Shown: positions 12,315 through 26,480, counted from the first letter of the stretch. The stretch is 64,000 nt of DNA from Wuchereria bancrofti (GCA_005281725.1 SSBO01000003.1:581396-645395), one strand, 5' to 3'. Numbers and translations are program-made. Notes: generated from the letters alone by a model not told the origin.

Positions 12315-13365
12315 CTGACGAAAGAACTAATCCTGAAAAGTTACTCTCAAGAAAAAAGGAACTAGTTTTTTAGAAAGAATAAATAGAAATGACCCAAAAC
12401 ATAGCACTTTGAATATGACAGCATTGATGTGAAGCTATTTACTTTCAATCTAAAACATAAATGAAACCAATTTGTTGCAACAAAGAAGAGATCAGTAATT
12501 TTGTGTCTTATTCATTCGCCATAATTCTCTATCTTCAACATGTTTATCTCGAACCATTTGAAACGTTCGAAAAAGCTTGAAAGCATCTGAAAAACTTTGA
12601 AAAACGAATTCCTCTACAAAAATATATCAGTATTGATTGCTTTCATATCACATTTCTTATAGAAGCAACAAAAAACGTTGTAGAAGCCAAACACAGTCAA
12701 AAATGTTTTAATGCATTTCATAAAACGATTACCGCATTGACACCAACGATGTACAAATTAAACACTTCCAAAATACTGAACTTTCGAATTTAAAAAAATT
12801 GCACACTTTTCATAGCAATTTGTCTTGTGCTTTTTATTCTTTTTATCAAGTGCTTTTATCAATCAGTAAATCATTAGAATATAATAAATGAAACATCAAA
12901 CACTGGGTCCATCAGTAAATAGAAAGAAAACAATGACAAGTAGATTAAAATTCCAAAGGACAATATAAGCAGTTTCCTATTACCTCCTCAATAATTTTGA
13001 AATGCTATTTCTATTGGAATTTTTAAATAATTTATGATTCATTCAGATAGCCAGTAATGTACACTCGCGATACACTGCTTAAATTTAAACTTATTGTTTT
13101 TATTAATAAATCACTTTACTCTTTACATTTAACCTTCTGTATGTGTACAGCTTTGAGATCCTTAATTTAAATAAATTAAGAACCTTGAACGTTCCTGACT
13201 GTTGTTTGAAATATTAATTTTTTGGATTCAACGTGTTAAACAGTAATTGCTAGCTGATACACTAAAAATGAGCATATTCATTCAGAAAAGCAGTATAACT
13301 AGTCCTTAGCACTGCTATTCCACTAAAAACAAAAAAATAACAAAATTTGGAAAGACGAATAAGAA
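12315..13365. other. Intergenic between SUMO protease and PSMB3
   Basis: AT-rich, with no frame of note. It contains the 3' untranslated region of the protease and the promoter or intercistronic region of PSMB3. The gap of about 1 kb is wide for a typical nematode operon, so co-transcription is unproven. Confidence 0.5.
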
Positions 13366-16300
13366 TCAATAAGAAATGAGAGCAGGTAATGACCGTCCGC
13401 GTTCAAAATGTCCACTCCACTTTACATGATCTCCAGCGCTTGCTGTTCGCCGGCGCTGCACTGGTGATGCTGGAATTGTGATCAAAATTGAAATGATGAA
13501 AGAGGGAAGATTAAACAAATTTACCTTGATTTACACAAGTTCCAACAGCAAATTCACCGCATTGTGGATGAAGCTTTTAATTTCACAGAGCTTACAGAAA
13601 AAAAAAACAAAAATGATCAGCAGTGTAAATTAATTTGTTTTTATATTCAATAACTAACGTGAACGACTAAAGGCTGATTGTTTCGGAAGGATGTCTTCAA
13701 CCGATTGATTGTTTACATCGCGATTTCTAGAGTATTCTTCATAAGCACGCCATGCATCTTCACTACATGCTGATTTTAACTTCATAAGAATAGTTCTCCT
13801 CATGCCTCTAATTGTAAAATTTGGATACCATCGTTGAAATGAATCATTCCGAGTTATAAACTGAAAATTTCGTAAAAAATTTCCTATCACAGTGATTCCC
13901 TTTTCACTGCAAATATTATGAATCCTTTTCACTGTACCATGCTACCAGAATTCGAAACTTCCTCGCTTAAATCTCTAAAAATTACGACCAGGAATATATA
14001 ATTTAAATATTACTTAAATAAATAATCCTAGAAATAGTAATATATCTGATACGTTATAAACTATTCCCACCTGAGCTTCCTCTCAACAAGAAGACATATT
14101 TTTGTAACATTATGGTCATATCATTTTATACTGCTTAAATTCAAAAATGACTTACCAACGGTGGTTTCAGCAAGAAACATTCGGCAAATTTTAACAGAAA
14201 TAGTCCGCAATCAGTATAGTTCCTTTGCTGAGGAACAGGAAATGGCACAACCTAAAGCATCTGAACAGTTAATAACCTAAAACAAAGCAGAAAAAAAAAC
14301 TAGATCTGAAACCATGCCCATGAAAAATGTGTCACAAAGTTAAAACTGTGCGCAAAAAACGTCACCTTCTCAATCAATTCTTTTGCAAAGTACTTTGTGT
14401 CTCCATCCTTTAATTTCCTTTTATCTTCATATTCATAAACAAGATATTGTCTCAAAACGGGAACAGTTAATTTCCTGCAAATTATTCTCAACAAAATTAA
14501 AGACCAACTGTAGTTAAGTGATTTAAATTAAAATGATTAACTTAAATCACCCAAGTGATTTAAGTGATTCTATCCATTATTATATTCACTGAGTTCTGTA
14601 TTGCATTTTAATTTAAATAAAGGCTTTTATTATTAGCAGAACAAAATCCACATTTATACCTCTTCATATCTGTAGCATCGGCCAATGAATCCAGCAAAAT
14701 GATACATGTTTTCCTTAACCTTTTCGGCATAACATTATCATCATTGTCATTCGTTGTTTCTTGCACACGATTAACAATAGCGTATCGAGGAAAAGTGATT
14801 ATGGCTAAATACCTGCGAGTAAAAATAATTTGTAGCATCAATATTTGAAATTTGCTGCTTTAACAACTTTAACAAAATTTGAATAATAAAGAGTTGACCT
14901 GAAACAAGCTCCAAGTTTAAACTGAGTCGTTATTTCTTGAATAAATTAATTTAATTTCATTACTCATCAACTATAGAAGTAAAGTTCCCAGTGACAATAC
15001 AAATTGTGAATTTGTCACCGAAGTAGGTGGGATAAGAAATTACAGTCAATTCAGATAACCTTAAAAAGATACAACTAACCAATGGATATCTTCAACAATG
15101 GGGACAACAATATAATCAGCGCTAAAGATATCCACATTTTTGGTCCATGTTCGTACTCCTTTATAATTTTCGGCGATCTTGAAAGAGTAATTGGAAAAAA
15201 ATGAAACAAAAGCAATGAATATTTTCTTAAAATTATGGTATATTAAAAAACACAAAAATGTAGCTCTTACTCTCAGAACAATGAAATTATTTTAACGTTA
15301 GAATGGTTTTGTCCGAGTCTTGTATCCAGTAATTTTCATCGTTATATTTTAACACTATGAACATTCTCTGTGTCATATGACCTGATCCTGCTATTTTTTT
15401 CCTTCAATCATAAACAAACTGAACTACAAGTTATACAATCATAACAATATAAAGGTTCACTTTTTCAAAAAATAGACTAACCCATTTCGCGCGAGAAGAA
15501 GTGGTATGAATTACATTGGAACCAGCAGCTGGCATTTGTGTTAACCGCGAATAAAAGAAAGAATTGAATATAAAAATAGATGGACGTCTGGAAAAGTTAT
15601 AAATTTATACGAAACCTGGAACTGTTGTGGCTTTGTTATAGACATGTTTTATTTACGAATTTTTCTGCATCACCGTCAGGAAAGTGAAATGCTACAAATG
15701 AACTATTAAAAAATTAGTGAAAAAAAAAAAAAAAACATATTAGTTTACCTCTCTGATGATACTAATTCCATTTGTATGTATTTTAAATAAAATTCTATGA
15801 TTGTATCATTTAACATTTCATTTGGTCTCAAATATTCCACATCAGCATAGTGAATTGATATGGTTGGCTGGTCGCGAGGATAATTTAATAACAAATCCAG
15901 TTTTGGTCCTTTTGCGAGCTTCAACTAAAAAAGTACGACTAGTTTTTCACATACAAAAGTTGAAATTTATTGGTTCTAATCCTATGATATAATTATTAAT
16001 TGAAAGTGATATTTACTCTGTTTCCTTAAATTCACTAGAAAATCGTTCAAAATTTAGCGTCAAATTTTGGTGATAAGAAATGAATCATGTTTACTTTACG
16101 TTGGTTACAGTGAAATTAACCATTAACAGGTGAATTTCAAAGCACTAAGTCACCGTAACCACAATGGTCGCAATTGTTACCCATCCGATGCCAAAAGATC
16201 ACAGTACATCATCGTTAGTTTGTGCAATTTATTGGTTGGAAAGAAAACTACACTAATCAAATATACTAAATAATGATGACGTCCTGATCGAGAATCTCCT

Positions 16301-19300
16301 ATTATTTAATTTAGAATCCCTACATGGAACATTTGTTAACTGTGTAAACAACATGAAAACAATTAAAAAAAGTGAAAGTCTCTACTGAAAATCTTAAGGT
16401 AACTTATAAAAATTTAAAAAAAAAAATGTAATTTAAGAACCACTTTAAACACCTACGATTTTCGCATTAAACAGCTATCTCAGATTCAAGTTTTCGATTC
16501 TCAAAAATGAATGAAACTTATCATTTTCACAGTTTGTAAAACAAAATGAACAGTATTATGTTTCTACAAATAGAACAGAGACATACAGGACCACTTTCAT
16601 CGTCCTCATCATCAATAATATGTACTATTCGTTTAGAGTTTTGAATGGACATTTTCACTTCCGATGGCATCCCATAACGTGATGTTGATGGTTTGTTAAG
16701 TGTAGCATTCAAAGAGAGTTCAGCAGCACTCAACTCCTGCTTGATGGTTTGTAATTGTGTACCCGAGTGCGTCAAAACAGACGTCTTTTTGGGTGGCGAC
16801 CGACCGACAGTGCGTGTACTCCGTGACATAACTGGCTCAGCCACAACAGAATTACGTCTGTGAAGCACCTTAACATGTTTGACTAGATTACGGTCCAGAC
16901 TTCTGATTTGGTGAACTATTTAAAACAAAAACATATGTCCTTAAACCCTGTCAGAAAAGATCACGAGTGTAGCAAAGATCGAGTTCAAATCAATTCGAAT
17001 ATGGTTAACTACAACGACCGAAGAAAGTTCGGTTGTCAAGAACTTTGAAAATATTTCTTTTCACGAGAACCAACAAGAATTGTGACAGGTCTTTTTATTC
17101 AAAAAAGAAACGAAAAAATCAAAGCAGATGAAGACTTACATGTATACCAGCAGAGGAAGTTAAAGATGATGAACCATATCGAGGTTGTGCTACACGTACA
17201 ATGTTAACAGTGATCGGACGTTGCTGTACGACACACGTTGGACTAGACTGGTGATAAGTGATACCTCTGAGCTGTTGAACATCTGATGGTTTGGCAATTT
17301 CTTGTGAGCGGACCTACAAAAATTTCATTGTCGAAACTGTTTGGTCAAAGTTAGAACTAAATAAATCATACGATAAACTCCTGTAAGAAGTCTGAAATGC
17401 CATTACCAACACATATTATTTCTCATCCGATACATGTAGTTTTATAATTTCGATTGGCCAATCACTGTCTAACGATAACACATTTTCTCGATTTAAAGTT
17501 TCCAAAACATAGTATTTTACTCGTAGTAATTTAATACTTTAATTTTGTCGTTGAACACTGTAACAGCAAAACAAGTTTTAGAAAGATAGTTAAATGTTTC
17601 TTAAATTATAATTATTGAAACTGTGCACAAACTTCTCAAATTATCTCAATTCTTTTATAAACAATTTACAGCTGATAGAGGGCGTCGACTGTTGATATAT
17701 ACATGCGGTTGGTTGTGAAGAAATATTTGTGACGGTTGAGAAAGGACATTTGTAGATTCGACATTACATGCATTACTGTCAATACGACGTGATGCAAAAT
17801 TCGGTACAGTACCCGACACCTGTCTCACATTCAATCCAATATCTCGCATCAAAGTCACGAAATCATTTTCATCCATATCTCCTGTGCAATAAGCATATTT
17901 TAGAAAACCGAACATTTCGTTAAACTTAAGAAAGTTCCACTAACAGTTGCAAAAACAGCAATTTAAGCCTTATACCGACAGTCGTTTAAATGTTTTCAAA
18001 ATGTTTTATAACTACTTCTACTATAAAATCTTAGTAGAGAGCGCCTCACATTTTTATGATCAAATAAAAGAACATAAAAATTACCAAAAAAGTTTCCTGA
18101 TGATGCATTTAAAAGTACTCTTTGCCCAATAGTTTGAGCCTTGAAAAGCAATTTGGCTTCTTCTACTAAGCGCAAAACCCGTTTTAATAAATCTATATCG
18201 TCCTTGGTACATCTTGCTATATCAACCAATATATACCTTTAAAAAATATATTAAGTTAAACAAACTGGTAATCTATTAACAAAATACTTCTATTCCTAAT
18301 GATCTAACTTGAAATTGTATGCTAATGTAAAATGAACCATAGAGAATCTGTATTTCCTTTGATTAAAATCCATTACTTTCTTCACCGCTTAATATAAAAA
18401 ATCCTGAAGAACAAATTTTAGCAACACTGCACATCGCTAAAAAAGCTAGTGGTGACAAGAAAAGCAAAGAAACATAAGAATGGAGACGAAAAATCTTCAA
18501 GATTACATTAACAAAAGCAAACAAGCTTTACGTGATAATTATTCAAATTTCCCTTCCAAATCTTTCCAAATTTAAGGATACATCAACGCTGATAAAATGC
18601 ACCTCTGGCAGATGCGTGCACTTTCTGAGTCGAAGTACGGAGCACTATTTCCGATCGTTGCTTCTGGCACTGATGTGATGTGCAACGTTTCTCGAATTTT
18701 GTCAGCACAGAATCGGTTAACCAAAAAAGCTATCGCTTTATGTTGGCCACTTTGACAAAGCTACAAACATCAAAAAAGGTAAGTAAAGACAAACAATGAT
18801 GACCTGAAAATGGCTTAAATAATCCTGACCTCTACTTAATGCTTCTCAACAGTTTCAGTTTTTTACACAATAATCACCACTTTATAACAGAGTTCCATGA
18901 AAAATTTGAAAAATGAAGGTTACAATACATATTAGATAAAGAATACAATATTTAGACAGAAGTGACTTACCAATGCTTTACAGATATGTTTCGAGGCAAT
19001 TTGTATTGAAAGCCTTTGCGCATCATTCACATTATACACACTGATTATGACATGATTTATGTGCACAACAGTGGGTTTTACTACCCGAAGTTTCAATGTC
19101 CCAAAATATACATATGTTGATTCGATCTAAACAATGATAAGCTAAATGATGGTATCTGAATAATATAACATTATATTTGCAGGTTTGTGTTCGAGTCGTT
19201 TCTTTAGTTTTACACCGATCCTATCATCTTCACACAGTGAAATTTGTTCTATGCTCGGCATAATGATTAATTGGAAGTAACTTTCTCTTGTTTTTATCCA

Positions 19301-19399
19301 TCTACCAATTTTTTCTTACATATCTTAGACATATATGATTCCAGGATGGATATAACTTATGAAACTTACAGAAACACATTCCGATGGAGCAGCTGCCAT
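13366..19399 (-). CDS. SENP6/7-Ulp2 class SUMO protease, 15 exons
   Basis: Exons run from 19399-19370, 19126-18971, 18760-18603, 18236-18085, 17881-17670, 17313-17148, 16915-16587, 15924-15749, 15587-15482, 15177-15080, 14812-14660, 14474-14366, 14251-14156 and 13860-13659 to 13469-13366. All phases agree and give 748 residues. The N-terminal half is divergent and polar. The C48 peptidase domain starts near residue 410 (PNEMLNDTIIEFYLKY). The triad is His527 (VEDIHWYLAIITFP), Asp569 (CIILLDSL) and Cys630 (QQRNYTDCGLFLLKF), with Gln623/624 for the oxyanion hole. The acidic insert NDNDDN between His and Asp is short compared with vertebrate SENP6/7. The expected role is removing or trimming SUMO chains, mostly in the nucleus. 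Uncertain points are the exon 6 donor (17148 or 17140) and whether an exon is missing in the 662-base intron 16586-15925. The symbol is left blank because several worm ulp paralogues exist. Confidence 0.92.
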
Positions 19400-19421
19400 T
19401 CATTCAATCACTGTTGACCGT

Positions 19422-19432
19422 CTGCACTCAAC
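19422..19432 (-). promoter_or_regulatory. Candidate spliced-leader acceptor of SUMO protease
   Basis: TTGAGTGCAG on the minus strand ends at 19422, 22 bases before the ATG at 19399. It supports the short first coding exon MAAAPSECVS. Confidence 0.5.
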
Positions 19433-20140
19433 ACATTCAATAAACTATCCCCGTATCAGTATCACAGCTACAATTTCAACAATTTTAAGCAAATCGTTAA
19501 ATAAGAAATGTAAACGGTTAGACTGCCAAATACCAAGCGTAGTAGAATTTTCAGGATATTCCCAAATAATTGATCCAATTAGGGTAGCAGTGCAAGCAGA
19601 AATAGCACGTGAATGAAGAAGATGCAAAATGTCATTATAGCGTGAAACTCTGAGATGAAGAAATCTCACACGTACCCAACTATTAAGGTAACGTAACATA
19701 CACGCAATTCCATATCTCATTTTTTCCACATGCAATAGTCTCTTTTTGACGCGTTGTCGTTACGACTTGAATCGTTTCATAAGAGTGTGAATAGCATTAT
19801 TGCCACGTTTTCTTTTTTTTTTTTTTGTGAGTTTGATATTTTAGTTTTATTTTTTTCCACTATTCCAAAATTGAATGTTTTCTGACAGAATTCGTGAATT
19901 TTATTTGCTGAGATATTTTGACACATCGAATCACAGCAGACTCGTGTCATTCATCATTTACCAAATTTTTATTGTATGATTTAATAATGGTAATAGTGAC
20001 AACACCACATTTTGTAATTCGTCATACTGGATAAGTCTTCTAAGTATAGCTCAGTTGGATATCAGATTTGTCACATATAATTGTCACAACTCAGACGTTA
20101 CATTGGAGGGTTCAACTGAAAGTAGTAGGTTATGACGATA
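19433..20140. other. Divergent promoter region, SUMO protease and COPB1
   Basis: About 0.7 kb separates two divergent housekeeping-type genes. The frames at 19445-19735 (minus) and 19359-19616 (plus) overlap each other and show no family resemblance. A tRNA box-A-like word (TAGCTCAGTTGG) occurs at 20047-20058 but no full tRNA folds around it. Confidence 0.5.
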
Positions 20141-20152
20141 TGTTAATTGCAG
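20141..20152 (+). promoter_or_regulatory. Candidate spliced-leader acceptor of COPB1
   Basis: GTTAATTGCAG ends at 20152, 12 bases before the ATG at 20165. Confidence 0.6.
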
Positions 20153-20164
20153 TGGTGAATAACG

Positions 20165-23100
20165 ATGTCGTCAGGAGAGTTGCCATGCTATACGTTAATT
20201 CATGTACCGAGCGATTTTGAAATACCAAGTGAAGTGCAGCTAAAAGAAAAATTCGAAAAAGGTTGATATTTCAAATTTTTTCGCATACTATATTCTTTGA
20301 ATAATAATGACGATGAGAGTAATTAATGGTACATATGTGGTAGCATGTAGAAGTATTTTCTCATAATGTTATGTAGTAATGAAGTAGTATTACTGATAAG
20401 ATGATGATGGTATTGATTTTAATATAAATCATCACTTTTTAATTTTTCATCATAAAATTATTTTTTTTGACTGCAGGTGATATTAAGACGAAAACAGATG
20501 CATTGAAGAAGCTGATTATGATGATAATGAATGGAGAAAAGATAGGACAGGGTATGATGATGCAGGTGATTCGATTCTGTTTACCTACGTCCGACCATAC
20601 TATCAAGAAGCTACTTTTGTTATTCTTCGAAATCGTTCCCAAGGTAAATTGCACTTTCTTCACTTGTCAGTCAATTTGAATATTTGGAGAGCGTTAACAA
20701 AATTTTATGAAAAGCAGTTTATCAACGGTAGATGAATTATTTGGTCCGATTTGACAATGAGTCTTGAGAAAGCCTTTTTGAAAAATATATTTAATGTGCA
20801 GTTGTACCATCATTAGTAGATAAGTTTTGGAAGTGACCTCAATAATCATGGTGGTGAAAATTCGAGATGTTATCTTAATTATCTCAAGCGTACTTTCTTC
20901 TTTCTTCGATACATAATTTCGATATAAGAAAAAGGAAAACATCAAACTACGAGATTATAATATCACAATTTGTTTTTTCCTTTCTATGACATATCAATTA
21001 TAAATTGGAATGGCATTAAGGTGTTAATGTTTGATTTGCTAATGCTAAAGAAGACTGTTTAGACAACATCGGATGGTAAATTACTACATGAAATGATATT
21101 AGTGTGTGATGCATATCGCAAAGATTTGCAACATCCTAATGAATTCATTCGAGGATCCACACTGAGGTATATTTTTATTTTGCATTTTCTTTTTCGTATT
21201 TTTCGTAAAGTATTTCACTTTTGTATGATTACGATGTGGTTCTTCGATGATCATAATCTAGTTTTGCTTTCAAAATTCCGTAATATGGCCTATTTGCCAT
21301 TCGCACATTATCGCTTTGCATGCTGAACCTAGTAGTCATTTTTTTCCGCACTCATAGCAATCAGTAGCTTACGACTTCTAAAAGTTGTCAGTAAGACCTA
21401 AAACTGTGAGGAAACATAGATCTTGATTTCCAGCATGACTGTGATATCTTTTTAGACAATGTTTTGCTTTCAACGTCATTGGAAAGGTATAAAAAATTTT
21501 CAGTATATTAGAACAGTTTTATACTCTTTTATACCAGAAAAAGTTACTTTAGTATAAGGAAATTTTTTTTTGCAACAGATTTTTGTGCAAACTTCGCGAG
21601 CCGGAACTTCTGGAGCCTCTTATGCCTGCAATTCGTTCATGTCTTGAACATCGCCATGCTTATGTTCGACGCAACGCTGTGTTGGCCATTTTCACCATCT
21701 ATCGTATGTTTCAAGTTACTAGCTGAAATGTTGACATTTTTTTTTCAAGAAATATGTTACACAACCATCTTAAATGCTGTATTTCTTCATCTTAATATGT
21801 TTTTTAGGTAATTTCGAATTTCTCATTCCGGATGCACCAGAATTGATATCGACCGTATTGAATAGTGAACAAGACGCGTCTTGCAAACGAAATGCGTTCA
21901 TGATGCTTCTTCATGTTGACCAAAACAGAGCTTTAGATTATTTGTCAGAAGTTATCGACCAAGTTACTACATTTGGCGATATTCTTCAGCTCATAATCGT
22001 GGAACTTATTTACAAGGTGATTTAGATTAGTTTGTTATGCAATGTCTAAATTTCCATCAGTGCATTTACTTCTGGATATCTGGCATTATTGTTTATATTT
22101 CAATACTTGTCTTGAAAATTTATATGTCATATTTCAAACTTTTTAAGGTTTGTCACGCAAATCCACCAGAACGAACACGCTTCATTCGTTGTGTTTATAA
22201 TCTCTTGCAGTCTTCATCCCCAGCAGTAAAATACGAGGCAGCTGGTACACTCATCACTTTAAGCTCTGCTCCTACTGCTATCAAAGCTGCTGCATCAGCT
22301 TATATCGATCTTATCGTTAAGGAATCAGACAATAATGTCAAGGTTCTTTAAAAGAAATTGGATTCAATATCATTTAATTAAAAATAACCTTTAATATCAG
22401 CCATCTGCTCACTGTAGAGAAATTTTTGGTGTTCTAGAGTATTATGTCAAATGAATTAGACTGATGATTTACTGATTTTCTATTGTTTCCGAATTTTTAT
22501 TATTTTAACATTGAAAGTAATAAGAAGAACACATCTTTCTTCTTGTGATATTCAGGTAAAATGTTTTAGTTAATTGTTTTGGATCGATTGGTGGAGTTGC
22601 TGTCTTCTCCTACTAGTGAAAAAGTGCTGCGTGAATTAGTAATGGACATTTTACGCGTATTATCAGCTTCGGATCTTGAAGTACGGAAGAAGACACTGAA
22701 GCTTGCATTGGATCTAGTATCTTCACGTAATGTCGAAGAAATGGTCATGTATTTGAAGAAGGTTACTTCTCTTATTCTAATATTATTTTAATCATAATCG
22801 CTACACAGCATTGTATATCAACGTTCTTTGATCCGATATATATAATTTTTAGGTGAAGTTGTCAAATTATCACTATTTGTTTTATTCAATTATTTTTTTC
22901 GTCTTGTAAGTTATGGAAAAATTATCGTTTCACTCATGTAATTGTAATAGTGCTTTTTTTATTCGCTTACCTCAACTTCCTGTAATTTGCTTTTCTCGTT
23001 TATATTAATCAGTAATATGTTGTCAGTATTTCTGGTAAATATTGATTCTAGGAAGTTGGTCGTTCTTCGGATGGAACAGCGGAAGAAGCAGAACGATATC

Positions 23101-26100
23101 GACAAATGCTTGTGCGAACACTGCATTCCACTACAGTCAAATTTCCAGATGTCGCAGCAAATATTTTACCAGTTTTGATGGAATTTCTTTCTGAAGATAG
23201 CGAAAATGCTGCGCAGGATGTTTTGGTGTTTGTGAGAGAAACTGTTCAACGATTACCACATTTGCGCCCAGTTGTTTTAGCACAGCTTTTGGTAGTTTAC
23301 CATTTCATTTCATAACAACATGCTGAAAATTTTACATTTGGAAACTTTTTGAACGATCATCTCTTATTTTAGGATGTATTTGGAAATGTACACAGTGCGC
23401 AAGTTTTTCGGTCAGGATTATGGATTTTGGGCGAATATTGCGAATCAGCTGAGTCAGTAATGAAAGTAATGCAGTTTATTCGAAAATCATTTGGTGAATT
23501 ACCTATTGTGGAAAAGGAAATGCAGACAATCAGTGGTGACGAAATCATGGATGGAAAGAACGAAAATTCAGCAGCTGAAGTGACCTCGAAGGTAACTGGA
23601 AATAATTCCCTTTTATGTGTAACTTTTCTTTGCTAAATGCGGCTTGTCCAAATGTTTTCATACATAGTGTAATTAGTTCCTTTCTGTGATGCAGACTCGA
23701 CAACTTGTAACTGCCGATGGCACTTATGCTACTCAGTCAGCACTTTCGGCCGTAAAGACGGAAATGACGGAAAATAAAGCTTTGTTACGTCGTTTTCTTC
23801 TTAATGGGAACTTTTTCTTGGCTTCATCGCTTGCAACTACTCTGATCAAACTCGTCTTTAATTACAGCAAATTTATGCAAGGTTTGTTTTTCAATTGTTT
23901 TCATTTGTCTTTAGAGATAAATCTTTTATTCTCATACTGCAAAACAATAGCAGAATGAAACTGGAAAATATACTAATATTTGATTTGTAGAAAATCATGA
24001 AATCTAATTGCTCAACGAATCTTTAGATAAAACTGACAAAATTAATTCATTTGCGGGAGAAGCTCTGTTCATGATTGCATCAATTATTAGTCTTGGGAAG
24101 AGTGGTCTTGCGAAGACAAATGCGACTGAAGATGATCTTGATCAGTAAGCTAACATTCTTATTAAATAGTTTTCTTTTTTCTTGGTGCAGTTTTCTATAA
24201 GTGTTGTGTTATTCGTATGATTTGTTGCAAAAATGATTCGTTCATATGTATTCACATTTTTCCAACACCAAAATCAAATCTTGCAGTTTGGGTATGTCAG
24301 TCAAAGTTTTATGCGAAAAATGGCCTGATGCAGAAGCTGTTTTTCTTCGAAAATGTCGCGACAGTCTTGAGTTAATGTTGGAATCAAAATCAAAAAATGA
24401 ACGTTTCGAAAGTGAAACAGCAAACAGGTTTGTACTTCGTGTTAGTCTTGGAATTTTTGATGCGAATGTAAAGTGCTCAACAAGTATCAACTTTTTTTGG
24501 TTGTTTTCACTAGATCTTTATAAAATAATGAAATTAATAATGAAATAATGAAATTATTAATTTACTAGCTATCTCCGTGTTCGAAAAGTTAAAGTAAAAA
24601 AAAAAAAAAACTGAAATAATCTAAAACTGCATTGCTATAACAATTTGCTATTTACAGAACTGTTCAAGTGGAGGTAGATCGTACAATTTTGTTTACGCAA
24701 CTGGCTCCACGTATTGGTGATGGAGTGACCGGAACCGAAAATTTATTCGATCTTTCATTATCACAAGCATTGGGAACTGTTGCAAAATCTCCCAAATTCG
24801 ATTTTGCCTCCTCTAAGTTAGGCAAGGTGAATAAATTAGTGGGAATTATCTCACAGTTTACAAAATTAATGGGAATTATCAGAGCTGTAATGCGCTTGTT
24901 TCTATGAAGCTTTTATTTTTATAAGACATATTTCTTCGTACGAACTTAATAAAAATCCAAAGGACATCTTATAGAAGATAAATGCGCAGTTACAAATTTT
25001 GGTACGAATTTGGGAAATATTTTCGAAGGGTGTTTAGTTTGTTCTCAGTTATCTTCAAATGGGCTATAGCATATTACCTGTTATTTTTCGTGTATTTCAT
25101 ACTTCATTTCAGGTGAAGCAACTTGCTGGTTTTTCGGATCCTGTTTATGCTGAAGCATACATCAACGTAAATCAGTACGACATAGTTCTTGATGTGCTTA
25201 TTGTTAATCAAACAAATGATACTCTACAAAATGTCTGCCTGGAACTATCAACGATTGGTGATATCAAACTGCTCGATAAACCAACTCCTCTTACACTCGC
25301 ACCGCGTGATTTCTCTAACATTAAGGTAGTTTTTTTTTTTTTTTTTTCTTTCAAAATATTGCTTAGTTTACTGTTTACGGGTGATAATTTGTTATTTTAT
25401 AAATAAGCAGCGACTTAGTGATCACTGATATCTTTATCGACTATGTGATGATTGCTCAATTTTGAGATTCTGCAGTCGGCCACTTCAGGTCTTTGAACTA
25501 TTGAAAACTTTTATTTCTTTATTACAATGTCGTTTTGTATTCTGTACTGTTAAATAAATTCTGTTTATTACTGGGGTCATTTTAGGCTACCGTGAAAGTT
25601 GCTTCTACGGAAAATGGTGTGATTTTTTCGACTATAGCCTATGATGTTCGTGGATCAACATCTGATCGAAACTGCGTTTATCTGGAAGATATACATATTG
25701 ATATCATGGATTATATTGTACCAGGCAATTGCACGGACACTGAATTTCGACATATGTGGGCCGAGTTTGAATGGGAAAATAAAGTTTGAACGCATTTTTT
25801 TTTTTTGATGCTAGTAGTATAAATCCTATAATTATGAATTTTCGTGACTTTTTCTGCTTTAGCAAATTTGTAGCTGATTTTTGGTTTCTGTTTTTTTAGG
25901 TAAACGTGAATACACCAATCACCGATTTACGTACATTCTTAACGCACCTGTCTACTGTTACAAATATGAAGCTATTGACCACTGATGCCGCATTAGGTAT
26001 TTTTCAAATTTGACCATTACATTAGGTCTTTTTTTTAGTGATGATTCTAGAGGCTTTGTAATGGCTTTGTCATATTTTTCTGAATTCTGCGATTTCCAAT

Positions 26101-26480
26101 GAATATGAGCATGTCTGTGAGCAAAACACGAATCTTATAATGCAATCTGAATTTCAGAAGGTGAATGTGGTTTTTTGGCTGCTAATTTTTGTGCACATAG
26201 TATCTTCGGCGAAGACGCATTGGCTAATGTTTCTATAGAAAAAACCAATCCCCTTGATCCAGATAGTCCAATCATAGGGCACATACGAATTCGTGCCAAA
26301 AGCCAGGGAATGGCGTTATCACTTGGTGATAAGGTTTGCATTACTTTTCTTCGTTTCATGTTCCAAATTTTGACCATCTTGGCAGTCAGAGTCAATTATT
26401 CCAGATAGTAATTCCAGATAAACTTCGCTCAGAAAGAGAGGAAATTAACGCTATTGAAGGCAGAAGCAGTGCCGAATTAG
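20165..26480 (+). CDS. copb-1: Coatomer subunit beta (COPB1), 18 exons
   Basis: Exons are 20165-20261, 20477-20643, 21063-21166, 21579-21703, 21808-22016, 22148-22342, 22570-22761, 23052-23291, 23373-23591, 23695-23881, 24027-24144, 24287-24427, 24658-24826, 25113-25325, 25586-25783, 25900-25996, 26158-26333 and 26418-26480. All phases agree and give 969 residues (human 953). The alpha-solenoid trunk is strongly conserved ([39 protein letters not shown]). The C-terminal appendage begins near residue 720 ([11 protein letters not shown], then [13 protein letters not shown] and [12 protein letters not shown]). Beta-COP is part of the F-subcomplex of COPI, which forms Golgi-to-ER retrograde vesicles under Arf1. 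For the last exon I chose the second of two adjacent acceptors because it yields GDK-INFAQK, which matches the family's GDK-INLSQK end. Confidence 0.98.

Noticed and set aside
13654..13932. Single-exon reading of the SUMO protease C-terminus starting with MKRIHNICSEKG
   Set aside because: The first part is intron sequence. An in-phase acceptor at 13860 joins it to the catalytic-cysteine exon.
19359..19735. Overlapping ORFs on both strands in the COPB1/SUMO protease divergent region
   Set aside because: They are mutual shadows in promoter DNA. The protease model is complete without them.
20047..20118. tRNA-like box A (TAGCTCAGTTGG) with a possible box B (GGTTCAACT) 62 bases later
   Set aside because: Spacing is too long for an intron-less tRNA, box B is imperfect, and neither the T stem nor the acceptor stem pairs. 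At most it is a relic.
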